The notes beneath the pieces were generated by a model. The model was given only the letters and a program-made list of their open reading frames with translations. It had not been told where the DNA came from and ran no database searches. Below are positions 19,301-42,434 of a stretch of 64,000 nucleotides of DNA, in pieces. The DNA lies in the NCBI RefSeq assembly GCF_002939475.1, contig NZ_PKFQ01000001.1, forward strand, positions 930,001-994,000, in the 5' to 3' direction. This DNA comes from Streptomyces cinnamoneus (GTDB lineage: Bacteria > Actinomycetota > Actinomycetes > Streptomycetales > Streptomycetaceae). The position numbers and the translations under genes were made by a program. Position 1 is the first letter of the stretch. Each line of letters begins with the position of its first letter.

Positions 19301-21875
19301 GGCTGCCGTCCGCACGCCAACGCACCACATCACCCGTGCGGTACATCCGCTCACCAGGAGCCCCGAACGGACACGCCACAAACCGCTCCGCCGACAGACC
19401 GGCACGCCCCAGATAGCCCCGCGCCAGCTGGACACCCGCCAGGTACAGCTCGCCCACCGAACCCACCGGGACCGGCTGCAACATCGCGTCCAGCACGAAC
19501 ACCCGCGTGTTCCACACCGGCCGCCCGATCGGCACCACCGGCCCCTCACCCGCCGCGCACGACCACGCAGTGACGTCCACCGACGCCTCCGTCGGCCCGT
19601 ACAAGTTGTGCAACGGCACATCCAGCATGCCCAGGAACTGATCCCGCAGCTCCGCGGACAGTGCCTCACCACTGCAGAACACCGCCCGCAGCCCCCCACA
19701 CGACGCCGCAGCAGGCTCCCGCAGGAAGATCTGCAACATCGACGGCACAAAGTGCACAACCGTCACACCCTGCGCCTGGACCAACCCCGCCAGATACGCC
19801 GGATCCCGATGACCGCCCGGACGGGCCACCACCAGAACAGCGCCCTCGACCAACGGCCAGAAGAACTCCCACACCGAGACGTCGAACCCGAACGGCGTCT
19901 TCTGCAACACCCGGTCCGACGCACCCAGACCGAACTCACCCTGCATCCACGCCAGACGATTCACCACACCCTCATGCGGCACCACCACACCCTTGGGACG
20001 ACCAGTCGAACCAGAGGTGTAGATGACGTAGGCGGGGTGCGACGGCAGGAGGGCGGTGTGGCGTTCGGACGCCGAGAGGTCGCCGGCGGGGCGCGACGCC
20101 ATGTGCGCGACGAACTCCGGGTCGTCCAGGAGCAGGCACGGTACGGAGAGCGCGTCGCCGGGACGTCCGGTCGCCAGCACGAGCGTCGGCCGGGCGTCGT
20201 CGAGCACGTACGCGATGCGCTCCGCCGGGTACTCCGGGTCGACCGGCACGTAGGCGCCACCGGCCTTGAGCACCGCCAGCAACGCCACCACCAGCTCCAC
20301 GGAACGCTCCATGGACACCGCCACCAACGACTCCGGACCCACACCGTGCTCGGCCAGGACGCGCGCCAGACGGTTCGCCCGCGCGTTCAGCTCGGCGTAG
20401 GTGAGCTCGACGTCGTCGAAGACCAGAGCGGTGGCTTCGGGTGTCCGGGCGACCTGCGCCTCGAACAGCTCCGGCAGCGTCCCGGCGGGGACGTCCCGCC
20501 CCGTGGCGTTCCACTCACCCAGGATCCGGGCCCGTTCCGGCTCGCTCAGGACGTCGACCTGGCTCACGGTGACGGCCGGGTCGGCCGTCACCGTCTCCAG
20601 GACCCGCACGAACCGTTCGGTGATCATCTCGACCGACGCCCGGTCGAAGAGGTCGGCCGCATAGGTCACCGAGCCGGTCAGCCCGGCCGGCGAGCCCTGG
20701 GCGTCGAACTCCTCGGCCAGGGCGAAGGACAGGTCGAACTTGGCGGGCGCGTCGCCGCCGGGAAGCGCGGTGACCTTCAGCCCCGGCAGATCGAGCACGG
20801 CCTCGGCGTTGTTCTGCAGGGCCAGCATCACCTGGAACAGCGGGTGCCGGGCCATCGAGCGCGTCGGGGCCAGGTCCTCCACGAGCCGTTCGAACGGCAC
20901 GTCCTGGTGGCCGAAGGCGCCCAGGTCCGTCTCCCGCACCCGGGCCAGCAGCTCGGTGAAGGCGGGGTCGCCGCTCACGTCGGTGCGCAGGACGAGGGAG
21001 TTGACGAAGAAGCCCACGAGGTCGTCGAGGGCGTCGTCCATGCGCCCCGCGACGGGCGTGCCGAGGGGGATGTCGGTACCGGCTCCGAGACGGGACAGGA
21101 GAACAGCGAGCCCCGCCTGGAGCACCATGAACGGCGTGACACCCCGGGTGCGGGCCAGCTCGGTCAGCCGGCGGTGCAGGTCCGCGCCCAGCCGCAGGCC
21201 GACGGTGTCGCCGCGGTGCGTGACCGCGGCCGGCCGGGGCCGGTCCGCAGGCAGGGCCAGGTCCTCGGGCAGCCCGGCCAGGGCCGCACGCCAGTAGGCG
21301 AGCTGTTCGGCGAGCACGCTCTCGGGGTCGTTCTCGTCGCCTAGGAGGTCGAGCTGCCAGAGGGTGTAGTCCGCGTACTGCACGGGCAGCGGCTCCCACG
21401 CCGGGGCCTCGCCCCGGCAGCGGGCCGCGTAGGCGACGGACACGTCACGGGCGAGCAGGCCCATGGACCAGCCGTCGCTGGCGATGTGGTGCATCACCAG
21501 CAACAGCACGTGCTCGTCCGGGGCCAGCGCGTACAGCCGGGCGCGCAACGGCACGTCGCACGACAGGTCGAAGGGCAGGGCGGCGGCGTGGGCGAGGGCC
21601 TCGTCCAGGTCGGTCTCGGCCACCTCGGCGACCGGCAGTTCGAGCGCCACGGAGTCCATGGGGAGGATCCGCTGCCGGGGGGTGCCGTCGACGGCGGGGA
21701 ACACCGTGCGCAGCACCTCGTGCCGTTCCACCACGTCCCGCAGGGCGTCGTGCAGGGCCCGCCGGTCCAGCTCACCGGCGAGCCGGAGGGCGGCGGGGAT
21801 GTTGTACGTCGGGTTGGGTCCCTCGAGTTCTCCCAGGAACCACAGGCGCCGCTGCGCGAACGACAACGGAATCAT
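10302..21875 (-). CDS. NRPS, three modules plus thioesterase (C-A-T / dual C-A-T / C-A-nMT-T-TE)
   Basis: About 3,857 residues from ATG 21875 ([13 protein letters not shown]), whose first base overlaps the upstream NRPS stop (TGATG). Approximate genomic domains: C 21.87-20.54k (HHIASDG); A 20.52-18.98k, pocket DVWHFSLVDK = Ser; T at 18.85k; dual E/C 18.70-17.27k (HHLIQDH); A 17.25-15.72k, pocket DVFESGGVAK, unassigned, with Glu at the position that contacts amines in Orn/Dab pockets; T at 15.60k; C 15.44-14.09k (HHIASDG); A 14.08-11.29k, pocket DILQLGLVWK = Gly, interrupted after core A8 by a methyltransferase (VLELGVGNG) at 12.7-11.5k; T at 11.17k; thioesterase 11.02-10.30k with GWSFGG near 10.77k. 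It should add Ser, an unknown residue and N-methylglycine, then release or cyclise. Pocket residues were read by eye against the GrsA numbering. No frameshifts seen. Confidence 0.93.
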   Translation of the reverse strand: MIPLSFAQRRLWFLGELEGPNPTYNIPAALRLAGELDRRALHDALRDVVERHEVLRTVFPAVDGTPRQRILPMDSVALELPVAEVAETDLDEALAHAAALPFDLSCDVPLRARLYALAPDEHVLLLVMHHIASDGWSMGLLARDVSVAYAARCRGEAPAWEPLPVQYADYTLWQLDLLGDENDPESVLAEQLAYWRAALAGLPEDLALPADRPRPAAVTHRGDTVGLRLGADLHRRLTELARTRGVTPFMVLQAGLAVLLSRLGAGTDIPLGTPVAGRMDDALDDLVGFFVNSLVLRTDVSGDPAFTELLARVRETDLGAFGHQDVPFERLVEDLAPTRSMARHPLFQVMLALQNNAEAVLDLPGLKVTALPGGDAPAKFDLSFALAEEFDAQGSPAGLTGSVTYAADLFDRASVEMITERFVRVLETVTADPAVTVSQVDVLSEPERARILGEWNATGRDVPAGTLPELFEAQVARTPEATALVFDDVELTYAELNARANRLARVLAEHGVGPESLVAVSMERSVELVVALLAVLKAGGAYVPVDPEYPAERIAYVLDDARPTLVLATGRPGDALSVPCLLLDDPEFVAHMASRPAGDLSASERHTALLPSHPAYVIYTSGSTGRPKGVVVPHEGVVNRLAWMQGEFGLGASDRVLQKTPFGFDVSVWEFFWPLVEGAVLVVARPGGHRDPAYLAGLVQAQGVTVVHFVPSMLQIFLREPAAASCGGLRAVFCSGEALSAELRDQFLGMLDVPLHNLYGPTEASVDVTAWSCAAGEGPVVPIGRPVWNTRVFVLDAMLQPVPVGSVGELYLAGVQLARGYLGRAGLSAERFVACPFGAPGERMYRTGDVVRWRADGSLEYLSRADDQVKIRGFRIELGEIETVLAAHPMVDHTAVVVREDAPGDKRLVAYVVPAAPDGVDAGVLRAHVASSLPEYMVPAAVVALDALPVTVNGKLDRRALPAPDYASTATGRGPASVQEEILCGVFAEVLGLPHVGVDDNFFELGGHSLLAVSLVERLRARGVPVSVRSLFTAPTVAGLAAAAAGRGEVVVPRNLIPADTPVITPEMLPLVDLTAAEIERVTAGVPGGAANVADVYPLAPLQEGLFFHHLVGGENGKDVYLQQTVLTFDSRERLDRFVDALQKVVDRHDILRTAFAWEGLREPVQVVARRAALPVEEVDLGPDTPADAAGRLLGACSPAMDIGRAPLLRAYVAADPGSGGRWLMVLQNHHLIQDHTTIDVLLEEVCALLLGHGDRLPEPVPFREFVAQARLGVSREEHERFFTRLLGDVDEPTAPFGVLDVHGDGADVRESRATMDTVLAERLRTQARRLGVSPATLFHVVWARVVAATSGRDDVVFGSVMFGRMQAGSGADRTPGLFINTLPVRVATGRTSVTDAVRAMQAQLADLLVHEHAPLTLAQQASALPADTPLFTSLLNYRHDGSGGDGSREDLQTGLDGIRLLSAHERTNYPLAVSVDDMGTGFGVVAQATASIDAETVCGLVLAVAEGVVTALEEGAAAPLDQVRGLGEAERTKILHEWNDTACEESVRTLPELFETRAADSPDAVALVHDGEELTYAELDARANRLAGLLAARGAGPERIVAVALPRSADMVVAVLAVLKSGAAYLPIDPAHPADRIAYVLADARPALLLTTNAVARGLPAGEGIERLLLDEAGAAAETPGGAPLRPCPPTHPAYVIYTSGSTGRPKGVVVSHRSAGAFAARIASAYGIGAGDRVLGLAAFTFDVSVFELFATLVSGAALVLVGDDDRLSAEGLQALMAERAVTVAEIPPALLPLLSADGLPALRLVSTGGDAPVGALVDQWAVDGREFWNGYGPTETTVAVTLMRCVPPSGGVAPPIGRPLPGTRVYVLDAALQPVPVGVVGELYVAGEQLARGYLHRPGLSAERFVACPFGGPGERMYRTGDLVRWNADGDLEFAGRADDQVKIRGFRIELGEVEAALLSHSSVGQAAVVAREDAPGDKRLVAYVVPAAEESGPDGGPVGTDTVVLREHVAASLPEYMVPSAVVVLDALPVTTNGKLDRRALPAPDLAVQPAGRAPRTPVEEVLASLFAEVLGLPRIGVDDNFFARGGHSLLGVRLVSRIRSVMGVETGVRALFEAPTVAALAERLAGAGTARSALTRRARPEAVPLSFAQRRLWFLGELEGPNATYNLPVAVRLTGALDHVALRAALGDLIERHEALRTVFPVVDGQPRQHVLAPEAAVCELTTVQVEPDGLPEAMTGAAAHTFDLSTEIPVRAWLFTVRPDEHVVLVVTHHIASDGWSMAPLARDLSTAYAARTRSEAPAWEPLPVQYADYALWQRELLGDEDDPDSVLSQQLAYWRQALADVPEELTLPFDRPRPAVATHRGASVDLAVPADLHARLVELARAHGVTVFMTLQAATAVLVSRLGAGTDVPIGSPVAGRTDEALDDLVGFFVNTLVIRTDLSGDPSFGELLGRVREAGLGAYAHQDVPFDRLVEDLAPTRSMARQPLFQIMLALQNNADASLDFAGLRAEALSSGHVSAKFDLEIGLSERFGADAEPAGLHGGIIYATDLFDRATVEEFARRLLRVLDTVTADPGQHLSQVRILGGAEREQILHGWNDTGHEVPAATLPDLLRARAEECPDATAVVFEDTVLTYAELEGRANRLARLLRSHGAGPETLVAVCMERSAELVVALLAVLKTGGAYVPLDPEYPAERIAYVLDDARPAVVLTSRAARAGLPAEGPLPVVLDEPDTLEELAALDGTPPSGGEPLPAHPAYVIYTSGSTGRPKGVAVPHQALTNFVAAMGSRLALDAADRLLAVTTVAFDIHVLELYVPLLAGAGVVVAGRPAVRDPRALADLVDRHGVTIMQATPTLWQALLAEHAEAVRGLRVLVGGEALPPALAARMAEAAGEVTNLYGPTEATVWATVAALGTDGDGTPPHPVPPIGRPLWNTRTFVLDSALQPVPVGVAGELYLAGVQLARGYLGRPALSAERFVACPFGAPGERMYRTGDLVRRRADGSLEYLSRVDDQVKVRGFRIELGEIESRLAAHDEVAQAAVVAREDGRGAQQLVAYVVPAGRSAAGRDQESEGRQVEEWHTVYDSLYREVAQEDDAGFGENFAVWTSAYDGGRIPLAHMREWRSTTVERIREHHPRRVLELGVGNGLILAHLAPHCDEYWGTDFSAEAVDALREGVSRRPELRDKVRLRTQAADVVDGLPQGHFDTVVVNSVVQYFPNADYLAEVLRKAVALLAPGGRVFVGDVRNLRLQRCLATAVELHRHQPGKGLDAVRRAVEQALVTEKELLVDPEFFTALSAGDPAVDGVDVLVKRGLHHNELTRHRYDVVLHKAPSGRATAAEESVLRWGADVADTGALAGLLAERPAALRVTGVPHAGLAGEVAALRGLDAGADEATVLAALHGGGPGVDAEELYRLGERLGYRTAVTWSRGSDDGAMDALFVDPAAAGAGRAAPAHRSVGAPTGDLAAWTSNPVAGRAGATLAASLRAHLLERLPDYMVPSAVVLLDALPQTANGKLDRRALPAPEHAAAASGRAPATAQEEILCGLFAEVLGLPRVGVDDSFFELGGHSLLGVRLAGRIRSVLGAEVTIRTLFEAPTVAALAERLADAGLTKEALGVLLPLRTQGGRAPFFCVHPAGGASWCYAPLSRYVPADQPLYGIQARGLDGGQEALPYSVRDMAADYVAQIRTVQESGPYHLLGWSFGGIVAQEMAVQLQADGHEVAALVLMDVYPTEPEEAASEEGTGHPDVSDVVVQRAGRFGVELSEEEVGRFGRVILNNARIQRAHTPGGFDGDLLLITAEDEEPQAGGTAERWRPHVSGAIAESGLPCVHDDMAQPDMLSRVWSTVSEWMSSNRNK
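18858..20068 (-). repeat. NRPS internal repeat A, copy 1 (Ser module 7: T-domain and A-domain core)
   Basis: This matches 30,792-32,002 at a constant offset of 11,934. It appears identical over 19,226-20,068 and 18,858-19,078, with a diverged patch between. It covers the T domain and the Ser-specific A-domain core of module 7. Confidence 0.85.
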
Positions 21876-24800
21876 CAGATCTCCTCCTGCATCGGCCTCG
21901 GCCGCGGCCGCAACGCAGGCCTGGCTTTCTTCTTCGCACCGGACGGTGCACCGGCACCGGACGGCGAACCGGGCCGGGCACCCGTGGGGGCGTCCGGCGT
22001 CGTTCCCGGCTGTTCCGCCGGCTGTCCCCCTGGCTCCGCGTCCGGCTGCGCGTCGAGCCAGCCCGCCAGCCCGGCCACGGTGGGTGCCTCGAACAGCGCC
22101 CTGATCGGCAGCTCCACACCCAGGACCGAACGGATCCTGCTCGTCAGCCGCGTGGCGAGGAGGGAGTGTCCGCCCAGGTCGAAGAAGGAGTCGTCGACGC
22201 CCACCCGCGGGAGCCCCAGCACCTCGGCGAACAGCTCGCACAGGGCCTTCTCGCGGGGCGTGCCCGGAGCACGGCCCGTCACGGCCGCGCGGTAGTCGGG
22301 GGCGGGCAGGGCCCGCCGGTCCAGCTTGCCGTTCACCGTCAACGGCAGTTCGTCCAGCACCACCACGGCGGACGGCACCATGTAGTCCGGCACGCGCTCC
22401 TGGACGAAGGCCCGTACGGCCGCCGCCAGTCCCTCACCCGTCGCCCCGTCGTGCACGGGCGTCGCCTCGGGGGCGACGTAACCCACCAGGCGCTTGTCGC
22501 CCGGCGTGTCCTCACGGACGAGGACCGCGGCCTGGCCGACGAGGGGATGCGCGGCCAGGACGGCCTCGACCTCGCCCAGCTCGATGCGGAAGCCCCGTAC
22601 CTTGACCTGGTCGTCGGCGCGTCCCACGAACTCCAGGTTGCCGTCCGCCCGCCAGCGCACCACGTCGCCCGTGCGGTACATCCGCTCGCCGGGAGCGCCG
22701 AACGGGCAGGCCACGAACCGCTCGGCCGACAGGCCCGGGCGGTGGAGGTAGCCCCGGGCGAGCTGCGCGCCCGCCAGGTACAGCTCGCCGGCGACGCCGA
22801 CGGGCACCGGTTGCAGGGCGTCGTCCAGGACGTACGCCCGCGTGTTGGCCATGGGACTGCCGATGGGCAGCACGCCCGCGGGGCCCTCTTCCTCGGCGTG
22901 GACGCCGTATCCGGTGCACACCACGGTCGCCTCGGTGGGCGCGTACATGTTCACCAGCACCGGAACGTTCTCGGGGTGCCTGGCGTACCACTCCCCCAGC
23001 CGCCCGTGGTCGAGGGCCTCGCCACCGAAGATGACGAACCGGAGCGCCAGCTGCGCGCCGAGGTCGGGGGACTGCGTCTCCGCCTGGATGAGCTGGTAGA
23101 AGGCCGACGGCGTCTGGTTGAGGACCGTCACTCCCTCTCGTACCAGGAGCTTCAGGAATTCGCCCGGGGTACGGGAGACGGCGTGCGGGACGACGACGAG
23201 TCGCCCGCCGTGCAGCAGCGCGCCCCACAGCTCCCACACGGAGAAGTCGAACGCGAACGAGTGGAACCACGTCCACACGTCGTCCGGCCCGAAGTCGTAC
23301 CGGCCCTCGGCCGCCCCGAACAGCTGCACCACGTTGCGGTGCGGCACGGCGACGCCCTTGGGTCGGCCGGTGGAGCCGGAGGTGTAGATGACGTAGGCGG
23401 GGTGGGACGGGAGGAGGGCGGTGTGGCGTTCGGTGTCGTCGACGGGGCCGTCGGCCATGGCCGCGAGGTCGGTGACGGTCGCCGGGGCGTCGACCACGAC
23501 GGTGGCCAGTCCCTCGATGACCGGCAGACGGTCCTGGACGGCACTGCTCGTGACGGCCAGGACAGGACCGGCGTCACGGAACATGTACGCGACGCGCTCC
23601 GCCGGATACTCCGGATCGACCGGCACGTAGGCGCCACCGGCCTTGAGCACCGCCAGCAACGCCACCACCAGCTCCACGGAACGCTCCATGGACACCGCCA
23701 CCAACGACTCCGGACCCACACCACGCGAGATCAGCAACCGCGCCAGACGGTTGACACGAGCATCAAGCTCGGCATACGTCAGCTCGACACCCTCGAAGAC
23801 GAGGGCCACGGCGTCGGGAGTACGCGCCACCCGGCGTGCGAGCAGCTCGGGCAGGGTCGCGACCGGCACGTCCCGCGCCGTGTCGTTCCACTGCGTGAGG
23901 ACCAGCTCCTGCTCGGCGCCGCCCAGGACCCGCACCTGGCTCAGCGGCGCGACGGAAGCCTCCTCGAGCGCCGTGGTCACCCCCTCGGCTGCGGTCAGGA
24001 TCAGGGCGCACACCGACTCGGGTTCGATGGGGGTGGCCGACTGGACCGTGACGTTGAAGCCCGTGCCGGAGTCGTCGACCGACACCGTGAGCGGATAGTT
24101 GGTGCGCTCCTGGGCGGACAGCAGCTCTATGCCCTCAAGGCCGGCGTTGACGTCCTCGCCGACACGGTCAGGGGCCGTGTTGTTGTGACGGTAGTTGAGC
24201 AGAGAGGTGAACAGAGGCGTCTGAGCCGGCAGGGCGGTGGCCTGCTGGGCCAGGGTGAGGGGTGCGTGCTCGTGGACGAGCAGGTCGGCGAGCTGCGCCT
24301 GCATGGCGCGTACGGCGTCGGTGACGGACGTGCCACCGGTCGGCACGCGCACCGGGAGGGTGTTGATGAACAGGCCCGGCGTGCGGTCGGCACCGCTGCC
24401 CGCCTGCATGCGACCGAACATCACGCTGCCGAACACGACGTCGTCACGGCCCGAGGTGGCCGCCACCACGCGCGCCCACACGACGTGGAAGAGCGTCGCC
24501 GGGCTCACCCCCAGACGCCGCGCCTGCTCCCGCAACCGCTCGGCGAGGACGGTGTCGACTGCCGTCACCGCTTCGCCGACGTCGGTGCCGTCGCCGCGGA
24601 CGTCGAGCAGCCCGTAGGGAGCGGTCGGCTCGGCGACGCCCTCCAGGAGGCCGGCGAAGAACTTCTCGTGCTCCTCACGCGACACACCGAGGCGCGCCTG
24701 CGCCACGAACTCCCGGAACGGCACCGGAACGGGAAGGTGCTCCTCCTGCCCCAGCAGATGGGCCCGGACCTCGCCCAGGAGCAGCTCCAGGGCCGTGTGG

Positions 24801-26818
24801 TCCTCGACCAGGTGGTGGTTCTGAAGGACCATCAGCCAGCGGGTGCCGTCGCCCGGCTCCGCGGCCACGTACGCCCGCAGGAGCGGGGCACGGCCGATGT
24901 CCATCGACGGGCTGCACGCCGCCAGCAGACGCTCCGCGGCGCCCTCGGCCCCCGTGTCCGGACCGAGGTCGACCTCGTGAACGGGAACCTCGGCATGGCG
25001 CGCCACGACCTGTACGGGCTCGCGCAGGCCCTCCCACGCGAAGGCCGTCCGCAGGATGTCGTGGCGGACCACGACCTTCTGCAAGGCGGCGAGGAACCGG
25101 TCGAGCCGCTCCCGCGCGTCGAACGTCAGGACCGTCTGCTGGAGGTAGACGTCCTTGCCGGTCTCGCTGCCCATCAGGTGGTGGAAGAAGAGACCTTCCT
25201 GCAGCGGGGCCAGCGGGTAGACGTCCGCCACGTTCGCCGCGCCACCGGGAACGCCGGAGGTGATCCGCTCGATCTCCTCGGCGGTCAGTTCCACCAGCGG
25301 CAGCATCTCCGGCGTGATCACGTCGGTCTCGGCCGGAATCAGGTTCTCCGGAACCGCCACTTCACCACGACCGGCGGAGGCGGCGGCCAGACCGGCGACC
25401 GTCGGGGACGTGAACAGCGTGCGCACACTGACCGACATACCGCGTGCCCGCAGCCGCTCCACGAGCGACACCGCGAGCAGCGAATGGCCGCCCAGCTCGA
25501 AGAAGTTGTCGTCCACGCCGACGTGCGGCAGACCGAGGACCTCGGCGAAGACGCCGCACAGGATCTCCTCCTGCACCGACGACGGACCACGGCCCGACAC
25601 CGCAGCGGCGAAGTCCGGAGCGGGCAGGGCCCGCCGGTCCAGCTTGCCGTTCACGGTCAGCGGCAGTTCGTCGAGAACGAGGACGGCGGCCGGGACCATG
25701 TAGTCGGGGAGTGAACCGGCCACGTGCTGACGCACGTCGGTCGCGTCCACGCCGTCGGCGGTCGCGGGGACGACGTAGGCCACGAGGCGCTTGTCACCGG
25801 GCGTGTCCTCGCGGACGAGAACCGTCGCCTGACCCACCGACGAGTGGGATATCAGAGCGGTCTCGATCTCACCGAGCTCAATGCGGAAGCCACGGATCTT
25901 CACCTGATCGTCCGCACGCCCGACGAACTCCAACTGACCGTCCGCACGCCACCGCACCACATCACCCGTGCGATACATCCGCTCACCAGCCACACCGAAC
26001 GGACACGCCACGAAACGCTCCGCCGACAACGCCGCACGCCCCAGATAACCGCGCGCCAACTGCCTGCCCGCCACATAGAGCTCACCCGCGACACCCGCAG
26101 GCACCGGCTCCAGCACCTCATCCAGAACGAACAGCCGCAGGTTCGGAATACCCCGACCGATCAGACTGCCCACCGGACCTTCGCCCACGGAGGACTGATC
26201 AAGGGCCACATAGCTGACGTGAACCGTGGTCTCGGTGATGCCATACATGTTCACCAACACCGGCGCGTCCTCGGCATGACGGGCATACCACTCCCGCAGA
26301 CGCCCCAGATCCAGTGCCTCACCACCGAACACCACACACCGCAACGCCAGACCCGCACCCAACTCCGGATCCCGCGCATCCGCCTGCATCAACTGATAGA
26401 ACGCCGACGGAGTCTGGTTCAAAACCGTCACCCGCTCGCGCACCAGAAGACTCAGGAAATCACCCGGAGAGCGGGAGACACCGTGCGGAACGACAACGAG
26501 ACGTCCACCGTGGAGCAGTGCGCCCCACAGCTCCCACACCGAGAAGTCGAACGCGAACGAGTGGAACCACGTCCACACGTCATCCGCACCGAAGTCGAAC
26601 CAACCGTCAGTGCCGCCGAACAGCCGCACCACGTTCTGATGCGGAACCACAACACCCTTGGGCCGACCGGTCGAACCAGACGTGTAGATCACATACGCCG
26701 GATGCGACGGCAGCACCACACCACCACGCTCGACGGCACCCAGCTCACCACCGGACAACTCCGCCAACTCAGCCACCACAGCGACATCGTCGACCACCAC
26801 CCGCACCATACCGTCCAC
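21875..26818 (-). CDS. NRPS, 3' part of the first megasynthase gene (end of A5 to T6)
   Basis: An open frame of 1,647 codons that begins inside an adenylation domain, immediately after an in-frame TAG at 26,819-26,821, so it is the 3' part of the gene starting at 40,400 rather than a natural gene. Contents: rest of A5 (to ~25.61k), pocket DFWNVGMVHK = Thr; T5 at ~25.50k; dual E/C 25.34-23.90k (HHLVEDH); A6 23.90-22.30k, pocket DFWNIGMVVK, Thr-like but with Val replacing the usual His at position 331; T6 at ~22.17k; then a ~60-residue Pro/Gly-rich tail ending basic, probably a linker to the next subunit. The stop overlaps the ATG of the next NRPS gene. Independent translation from GTG 26818 is unlikely to give a working protein. 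Confidence 0.8.
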   Translation of the reverse strand: MDGMVRVVVDDVAVVAELAELSGGELGAVERGGVVLPSHPAYVIYTSGSTGRPKGVVVPHQNVVRLFGGTDGWFDFGADDVWTWFHSFAFDFSVWELWGALLHGGRLVVVPHGVSRSPGDFLSLLVRERVTVLNQTPSAFYQLMQADARDPELGAGLALRCVVFGGEALDLGRLREWYARHAEDAPVLVNMYGITETTVHVSYVALDQSSVGEGPVGSLIGRGIPNLRLFVLDEVLEPVPAGVAGELYVAGRQLARGYLGRAALSAERFVACPFGVAGERMYRTGDVVRWRADGQLEFVGRADDQVKIRGFRIELGEIETALISHSSVGQATVLVREDTPGDKRLVAYVVPATADGVDATDVRQHVAGSLPDYMVPAAVLVLDELPLTVNGKLDRRALPAPDFAAAVSGRGPSSVQEEILCGVFAEVLGLPHVGVDDNFFELGGHSLLAVSLVERLRARGMSVSVRTLFTSPTVAGLAAASAGRGEVAVPENLIPAETDVITPEMLPLVELTAEEIERITSGVPGGAANVADVYPLAPLQEGLFFHHLMGSETGKDVYLQQTVLTFDARERLDRFLAALQKVVVRHDILRTAFAWEGLREPVQVVARHAEVPVHEVDLGPDTGAEGAAERLLAACSPSMDIGRAPLLRAYVAAEPGDGTRWLMVLQNHHLVEDHTALELLLGEVRAHLLGQEEHLPVPVPFREFVAQARLGVSREEHEKFFAGLLEGVAEPTAPYGLLDVRGDGTDVGEAVTAVDTVLAERLREQARRLGVSPATLFHVVWARVVAATSGRDDVVFGSVMFGRMQAGSGADRTPGLFINTLPVRVPTGGTSVTDAVRAMQAQLADLLVHEHAPLTLAQQATALPAQTPLFTSLLNYRHNNTAPDRVGEDVNAGLEGIELLSAQERTNYPLTVSVDDSGTGFNVTVQSATPIEPESVCALILTAAEGVTTALEEASVAPLSQVRVLGGAEQELVLTQWNDTARDVPVATLPELLARRVARTPDAVALVFEGVELTYAELDARVNRLARLLISRGVGPESLVAVSMERSVELVVALLAVLKAGGAYVPVDPEYPAERVAYMFRDAGPVLAVTSSAVQDRLPVIEGLATVVVDAPATVTDLAAMADGPVDDTERHTALLPSHPAYVIYTSGSTGRPKGVAVPHRNVVQLFGAAEGRYDFGPDDVWTWFHSFAFDFSVWELWGALLHGGRLVVVPHAVSRTPGEFLKLLVREGVTVLNQTPSAFYQLIQAETQSPDLGAQLALRFVIFGGEALDHGRLGEWYARHPENVPVLVNMYAPTEATVVCTGYGVHAEEEGPAGVLPIGSPMANTRAYVLDDALQPVPVGVAGELYLAGAQLARGYLHRPGLSAERFVACPFGAPGERMYRTGDVVRWRADGNLEFVGRADDQVKVRGFRIELGEVEAVLAAHPLVGQAAVLVREDTPGDKRLVGYVAPEATPVHDGATGEGLAAAVRAFVQERVPDYMVPSAVVVLDELPLTVNGKLDRRALPAPDYRAAVTGRAPGTPREKALCELFAEVLGLPRVGVDDSFFDLGGHSLLATRLTSRIRSVLGVELPIRALFEAPTVAGLAGWLDAQPDAEPGGQPAEQPGTTPDAPTGARPGSPSGAGAPSGAKKKARPALRPRPRPMQEEI
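23413..23891 (-). repeat. NRPS internal repeat C, copy 1 (A6 N-terminal region)
   Basis: Near-identical to 31,982-32,460 at an offset of 8,569. It encodes the N-terminal part of A6, with the same unusual sequence ([20 protein letters not shown]) found in A3. Confidence 0.8.
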
Positions 26819-27414
26819 CTACGGCAACTTCCCCGCGGCCGCACCACTGGTCACCACCAGCACCGGAGCAGCATCCCCGAGCACATACTCCATGCGCTCC
26901 ACCGGATACTCCGGATCAACCGGCACATACGCACCACCGGCCTTCACCACCGCCAGCAGCGCCACCACCAACTCCGCCGACCGCTCCATACACACAGCGA
27001 CCAACGACTCAGCACCCACACCACGCGACACCAACAACCGCGCCAGACGATTCGCCCGCGCATCAAGCTCCGCGTACGTGAGCTGGGCGCCCTCGTGGAC
27101 GAGGGCGACGGCCTCCGGCGTACGGGCCGCCTGCCCCTCGAACAGCTCGGGCAGGGTCGCGTCGGCCACGTCCAGCGCCGAATCGTTCCACCCCGCCAGG
27201 ACCCGCTCCCGCTCAGCCTCCCCCAACACCCGAACCCGGTGCAGAGACGAACCCTTCTCCGCCCCCTCCAACGCAGCCACCACACCCTCGGCAGCCGCCT
27301 GGACCAGCCCGCACACACCAGCCGCGTCGATCGGCGCAGCAGCCTGAACCGTCAGACCGAAACCCACACCCGTGTCATCAACCGACACCGTCAACGGATA
27401 GTTCGTCCGCTCAC
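25371..27414 (-). repeat. NRPS internal repeat B, copy 1 (module 5 Thr A domain and flanks)
   Basis: Near-identical to 33,931-35,974 at an offset of 8,560, with a diverged stretch around 25.6-25.85k. Past 27,458 the offset becomes 8,562, which directly shows the loss of two bases in this copy. The amber codon at 26,819 corresponds to a TCG serine codon in the other copy. Confidence 0.9.
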
Positions 27415-27437
27415 GAGCCGAGAGCAGCTCGACGCCC

Positions 27438-27457
<20 letters not shown>
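26819..27457 (-). pseudogene. NRPS middle fragment (end of E/C5 and first part of A5) isolated by a frameshift and an amber codon
   Basis: These 212 codons continue the protein that runs out of frame near 27,457, and they end at TAG 26,819. They encode the C-terminal end of the fifth condensation domain ([18 protein letters not shown]) and the start of A5 (core A1-A2, [17 protein letters not shown]). Compared with the sister copy near 36,015, the bases coding GGC-GTC-GAA there read GGC-G-GAA here: two bases are missing between 27,457 and 27,458. At the 3' end the sister copy reads GCG-TCG where this one reads CCG-TAG. Restoring both gives one continuous frame from 40,400 to 21,875 (about 6,175 residues). 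Consensus error in near-identical repeats and true mutation cannot be separated from sequence alone. Confidence 0.8.
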
Positions 27458-40400
<12,943 letters not shown>

Positions 40401-40577
40401 ACCCACACCCCTTGATCAATCTACTCAGAAAGCTGAAAGTCGTTCGGCCGGAAACCGGCGGCCCGGGCCCCGCTCCCGGGGGCGGCCGCGGGTGACTCCA
40501 CCCGATACGGCAAAGGCACCACCTCGAATGAAGGCGGCGCCGTGCGGCGGCGGATCGGAACCGGTGCGGTTCGCCGG

Positions 40578-40615
40578 GGAATCGGCCCGGTTCTCCGGGG
40601 AGCCGGGCCGATTCC
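40578..40615 (-). promoter_or_regulatory. perfect inverted repeat between mbtH-like gene and NRPS gene
   Basis: GGAATCGGCCCGG (40578-40590) pairs perfectly with CCGGGCCGATTCC (40603-40615) around a 12-base loop, 43 bp past the MbtH stop and ~180 bp before the NRPS start. It could be a partial terminator or an attenuator. The 40,407-40,657 leader contains no gene. Confidence 0.55.
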
Positions 40616-40657
40616 GTCCGCCGGCCTGTGAGCAATTACGGCACGCTCAGCCGGTGC

Positions 40658-40894
40658 TCATGCGCCGGCGTCGGCGCCCTTACCGTCCTGCATGGCCGCC
40701 ACCAGGCTCTTGGGGCGCATGTCGGTCCAGGACTTCTCGATGAATTCGACGCACTCGGGGCGGGGCGCCTCGCCGAAGACCTTGGTCCAGCCGTCGGGCA
40801 CCTCGACGAAGGTCGGCCAGAGGGAGTGCTGGCCCTCGTCGTTAACCAGGACGAGGTAGTGGGCGTCGGCGTCTTCGAACGGGTTGGTCATCAT
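40658..40894 (-). CDS. MbtH family protein
   Basis: 77-78 residues with the MbtH signature: MTNPFEDADAHYLVLVNDEGQ, SLWP, a VPDGWTKVFG segment and SWTDMRPKSL. MbtH proteins bind adenylation domains and are needed for their solubility or activity. The gene lies between the type II thioesterase and the NRPS genes on the same strand, as is usual. Two adjacent ATG codons (40,894 and 40,891) follow AGGAG; the second has the better spacing of six bases, so the mature start is ambiguous by one Met. A perfect inverted repeat follows, which may give this small gene a higher mRNA level than the megasynthase. Confidence 0.95.
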   Translation of the reverse strand: MMTNPFEDADAHYLVLVNDEGQHSLWPTFVEVPDGWTKVFGEAPRPECVEFIEKSWTDMRPKSLVAAMQDGKGADAGA

Positions 40895-41045
40895 TGTCTC
40901 CTGTGTTCGTGATGCTCGTTGGTCGCGGGATGGGGCAGAGGTCGCGAGTCGCCGGAGCACGGGCGCGGGCGGGTCGCGTCCGCAGTGGACGGGCCCGTGG
41001 GTGCGCGGAGCGTGCCGGCCCGGCCCGTAGCCGGGCGACGAGCCG

Positions 41046-41840
41046 TCAGATCGGCCTGGCCGCCTGCTCCTTGGGGGCGGACTCCAGGCGGGCGACGACG
41101 TCCTCCACGAGGTCGCGCGCGTGGTCGGCGAGGTAGAAGTGCCCGCCGGTGAAGCGGCGTACGTCGAAGGGGCCCCGCGTGACCGCCTGCCACGCGGCGA
41201 CGGAGTCGTCGTCGAGGGCGGGGTCCGCGTCGCCGTGGTACGCCACCACCGGAACGTCCAGTTCCGGATCTGGGATCCGGGCACGGTAGCGCTCGACCAG
41301 GGCGTAGTCGGCGCGGATGACGGGCAGGACCAGCTCGCGCAGCTCCGGGTCGGCGAAGGCCTGTGCGTCGGTGCCGCCCATGGCGACCACGTCGTCGATC
41401 AGTTCCGCGTCCCCGGCCGCGGCGAGGCCCCGCGTCCGGTCGTGGCCGGGCCCGGAGCGCCCGGACAGGAAGAGGGCCGTGGGCGAGGGGCCGGCCCCGG
41501 CCCGCAGGCGCAGGGCGACCTCGTAGGCGACCGAAGCGCCCATGCTGTGCCCGAAGAAGGCCACCGGCACGTCGAAGAGGCCGGGAACCGCCTGCAGAAC
41601 GCCGTCCGCCAGCTCTTCCATGCTCTGTGCCAGCGGCTCCAGGAGCCGGTCCTCCCGGCCCGGGTAGCGCACGGCGAGGACCTCGACGCCGTACGGAACG
41701 AGCCGGCCCCACCCGCGGAAGTAGCTCGCCGTTCCCCCCGCGTGGGGGAAACAGACCAGACGCACACGAGGGTTCTGATATCGCTGGGTTACCGCCCGGA
41801 ACCACCGGTCGGCTGACACGTCACCCTGGTTCTTACACAT
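41046..41840 (-). CDS. type II (editing) thioesterase
   Basis: A 264-residue alpha/beta hydrolase of the stand-alone NRPS/PKS thioesterase family. It contains RLVCFPHAGGTASYF, RYPGREDRL, the nucleophile elbow GHSMG (Ser99), an aspartate in HGDADP, and the catalytic histidine in GGHFYL. Such enzymes clear misprimed carrier domains. It is first in the minus-strand NRPS operon, facing the A-T-TauD gene across a 594-bp divergent gap. ATG 41840 is used here; GTG 41819 (MSADRWFRAV), with AGGGTGA upstream, matches the usual family N terminus and is a good alternative. Confidence 0.92.
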   Translation of the reverse strand: MCKNQGDVSADRWFRAVTQRYQNPRVRLVCFPHAGGTASYFRGWGRLVPYGVEVLAVRYPGREDRLLEPLAQSMEELADGVLQAVPGLFDVPVAFFGHSMGASVAYEVALRLRAGAGPSPTALFLSGRSGPGHDRTRGLAAAGDAELIDDVVAMGGTDAQAFADPELRELVLPVIRADYALVERYRARIPDPELDVPVVAYHGDADPALDDDSVAAWQAVTRGPFDVRRFTGGHFYLADHARDLVEDVVARLESAPKEQAARPI

Positions 41841-42434
41841 GCACCGAAATTTCCGCAGTAGGACTGGCGATACGGCTCGTTGGTCGATCGAGTCGACGTA
41901 CCTGTCCGAACACCGGCTTCCCCCCAAACCTTGTCCTTCACCCCACGCGCACGACGGTACCCTCCGCCGGCGGCCGGTTCTCCCCCCGCCGCCCCACGAC
42001 GCACCGTCCGCAATAGCCGCGGCCCTCCACCGACGACTGTACGAGGATCCTCCCCCGCCAATCGGTTTCAGTCCATGACCTTGTGACGTCAATCACCTTG
42101 CAATGCGGCCCCTCAACCATAAGGCCTGGCCAGGGAGATGACGGCCCGCCGGCATCGAGAACCGCGCAGGCGTAATTCAGACAGAATTCTGTCCGCCCCC
42201 ACATCCAACTTACCGTCAGACGCGTGAGCCCGCACACCGGTACCGGGCAGCTTGCCAGCTTTCCTCCGTGAGGTACCGTCATATCGCCTACGGCCGCGAA
42301 GAGAACCGGGGGGAGCCGAGCACGTCTCGGCATTCGCGGCCGCCGTACGCGGCGTCGAGCAGTTCGTCCACGTGACCTCGACGCCCCGTTCACCGCCCCC
42401 CGCCGCTGGCCGTCCGGCCCGACAGGAGAGAGCG
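41841..42434. promoter_or_regulatory. 594-bp divergent promoter region between the two biosynthetic operons
   Basis: No credible gene: open frames here have non-coding composition. The stretch 42,060-42,230 is comparatively AT-rich and contains the 8-bp palindrome TGACGTCA (42,084-42,091, inside GTGA-N6-TCAC) and the 14-bp palindrome at 42,180-42,193. Both operons of the cluster must start here, so it is the most likely control point of the pathway. Confidence 0.6.
42180..42193. promoter_or_regulatory. 14-bp perfect palindrome GACAGAATTCTGTC, candidate operator
   Basis: A perfect dyad in an AT-rich patch about 240 bp upstream of the A-T-TauD start and 340 bp upstream of the thioesterase start. 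No pathway regulator gene is visible in the window, so the binding protein, if any, is unknown. Confidence 0.3.

Noticed and set aside
41841..42434. Iron-box (DmdR/IdeR) site indicating a siderophore cluster
   Set aside because: No sequence resembling the TTAGGTTAGGCTAACCTAA consensus was seen here or in front of the NRPS, and no chelating-group genes such as ornithine monooxygenase or DHB synthesis are present.
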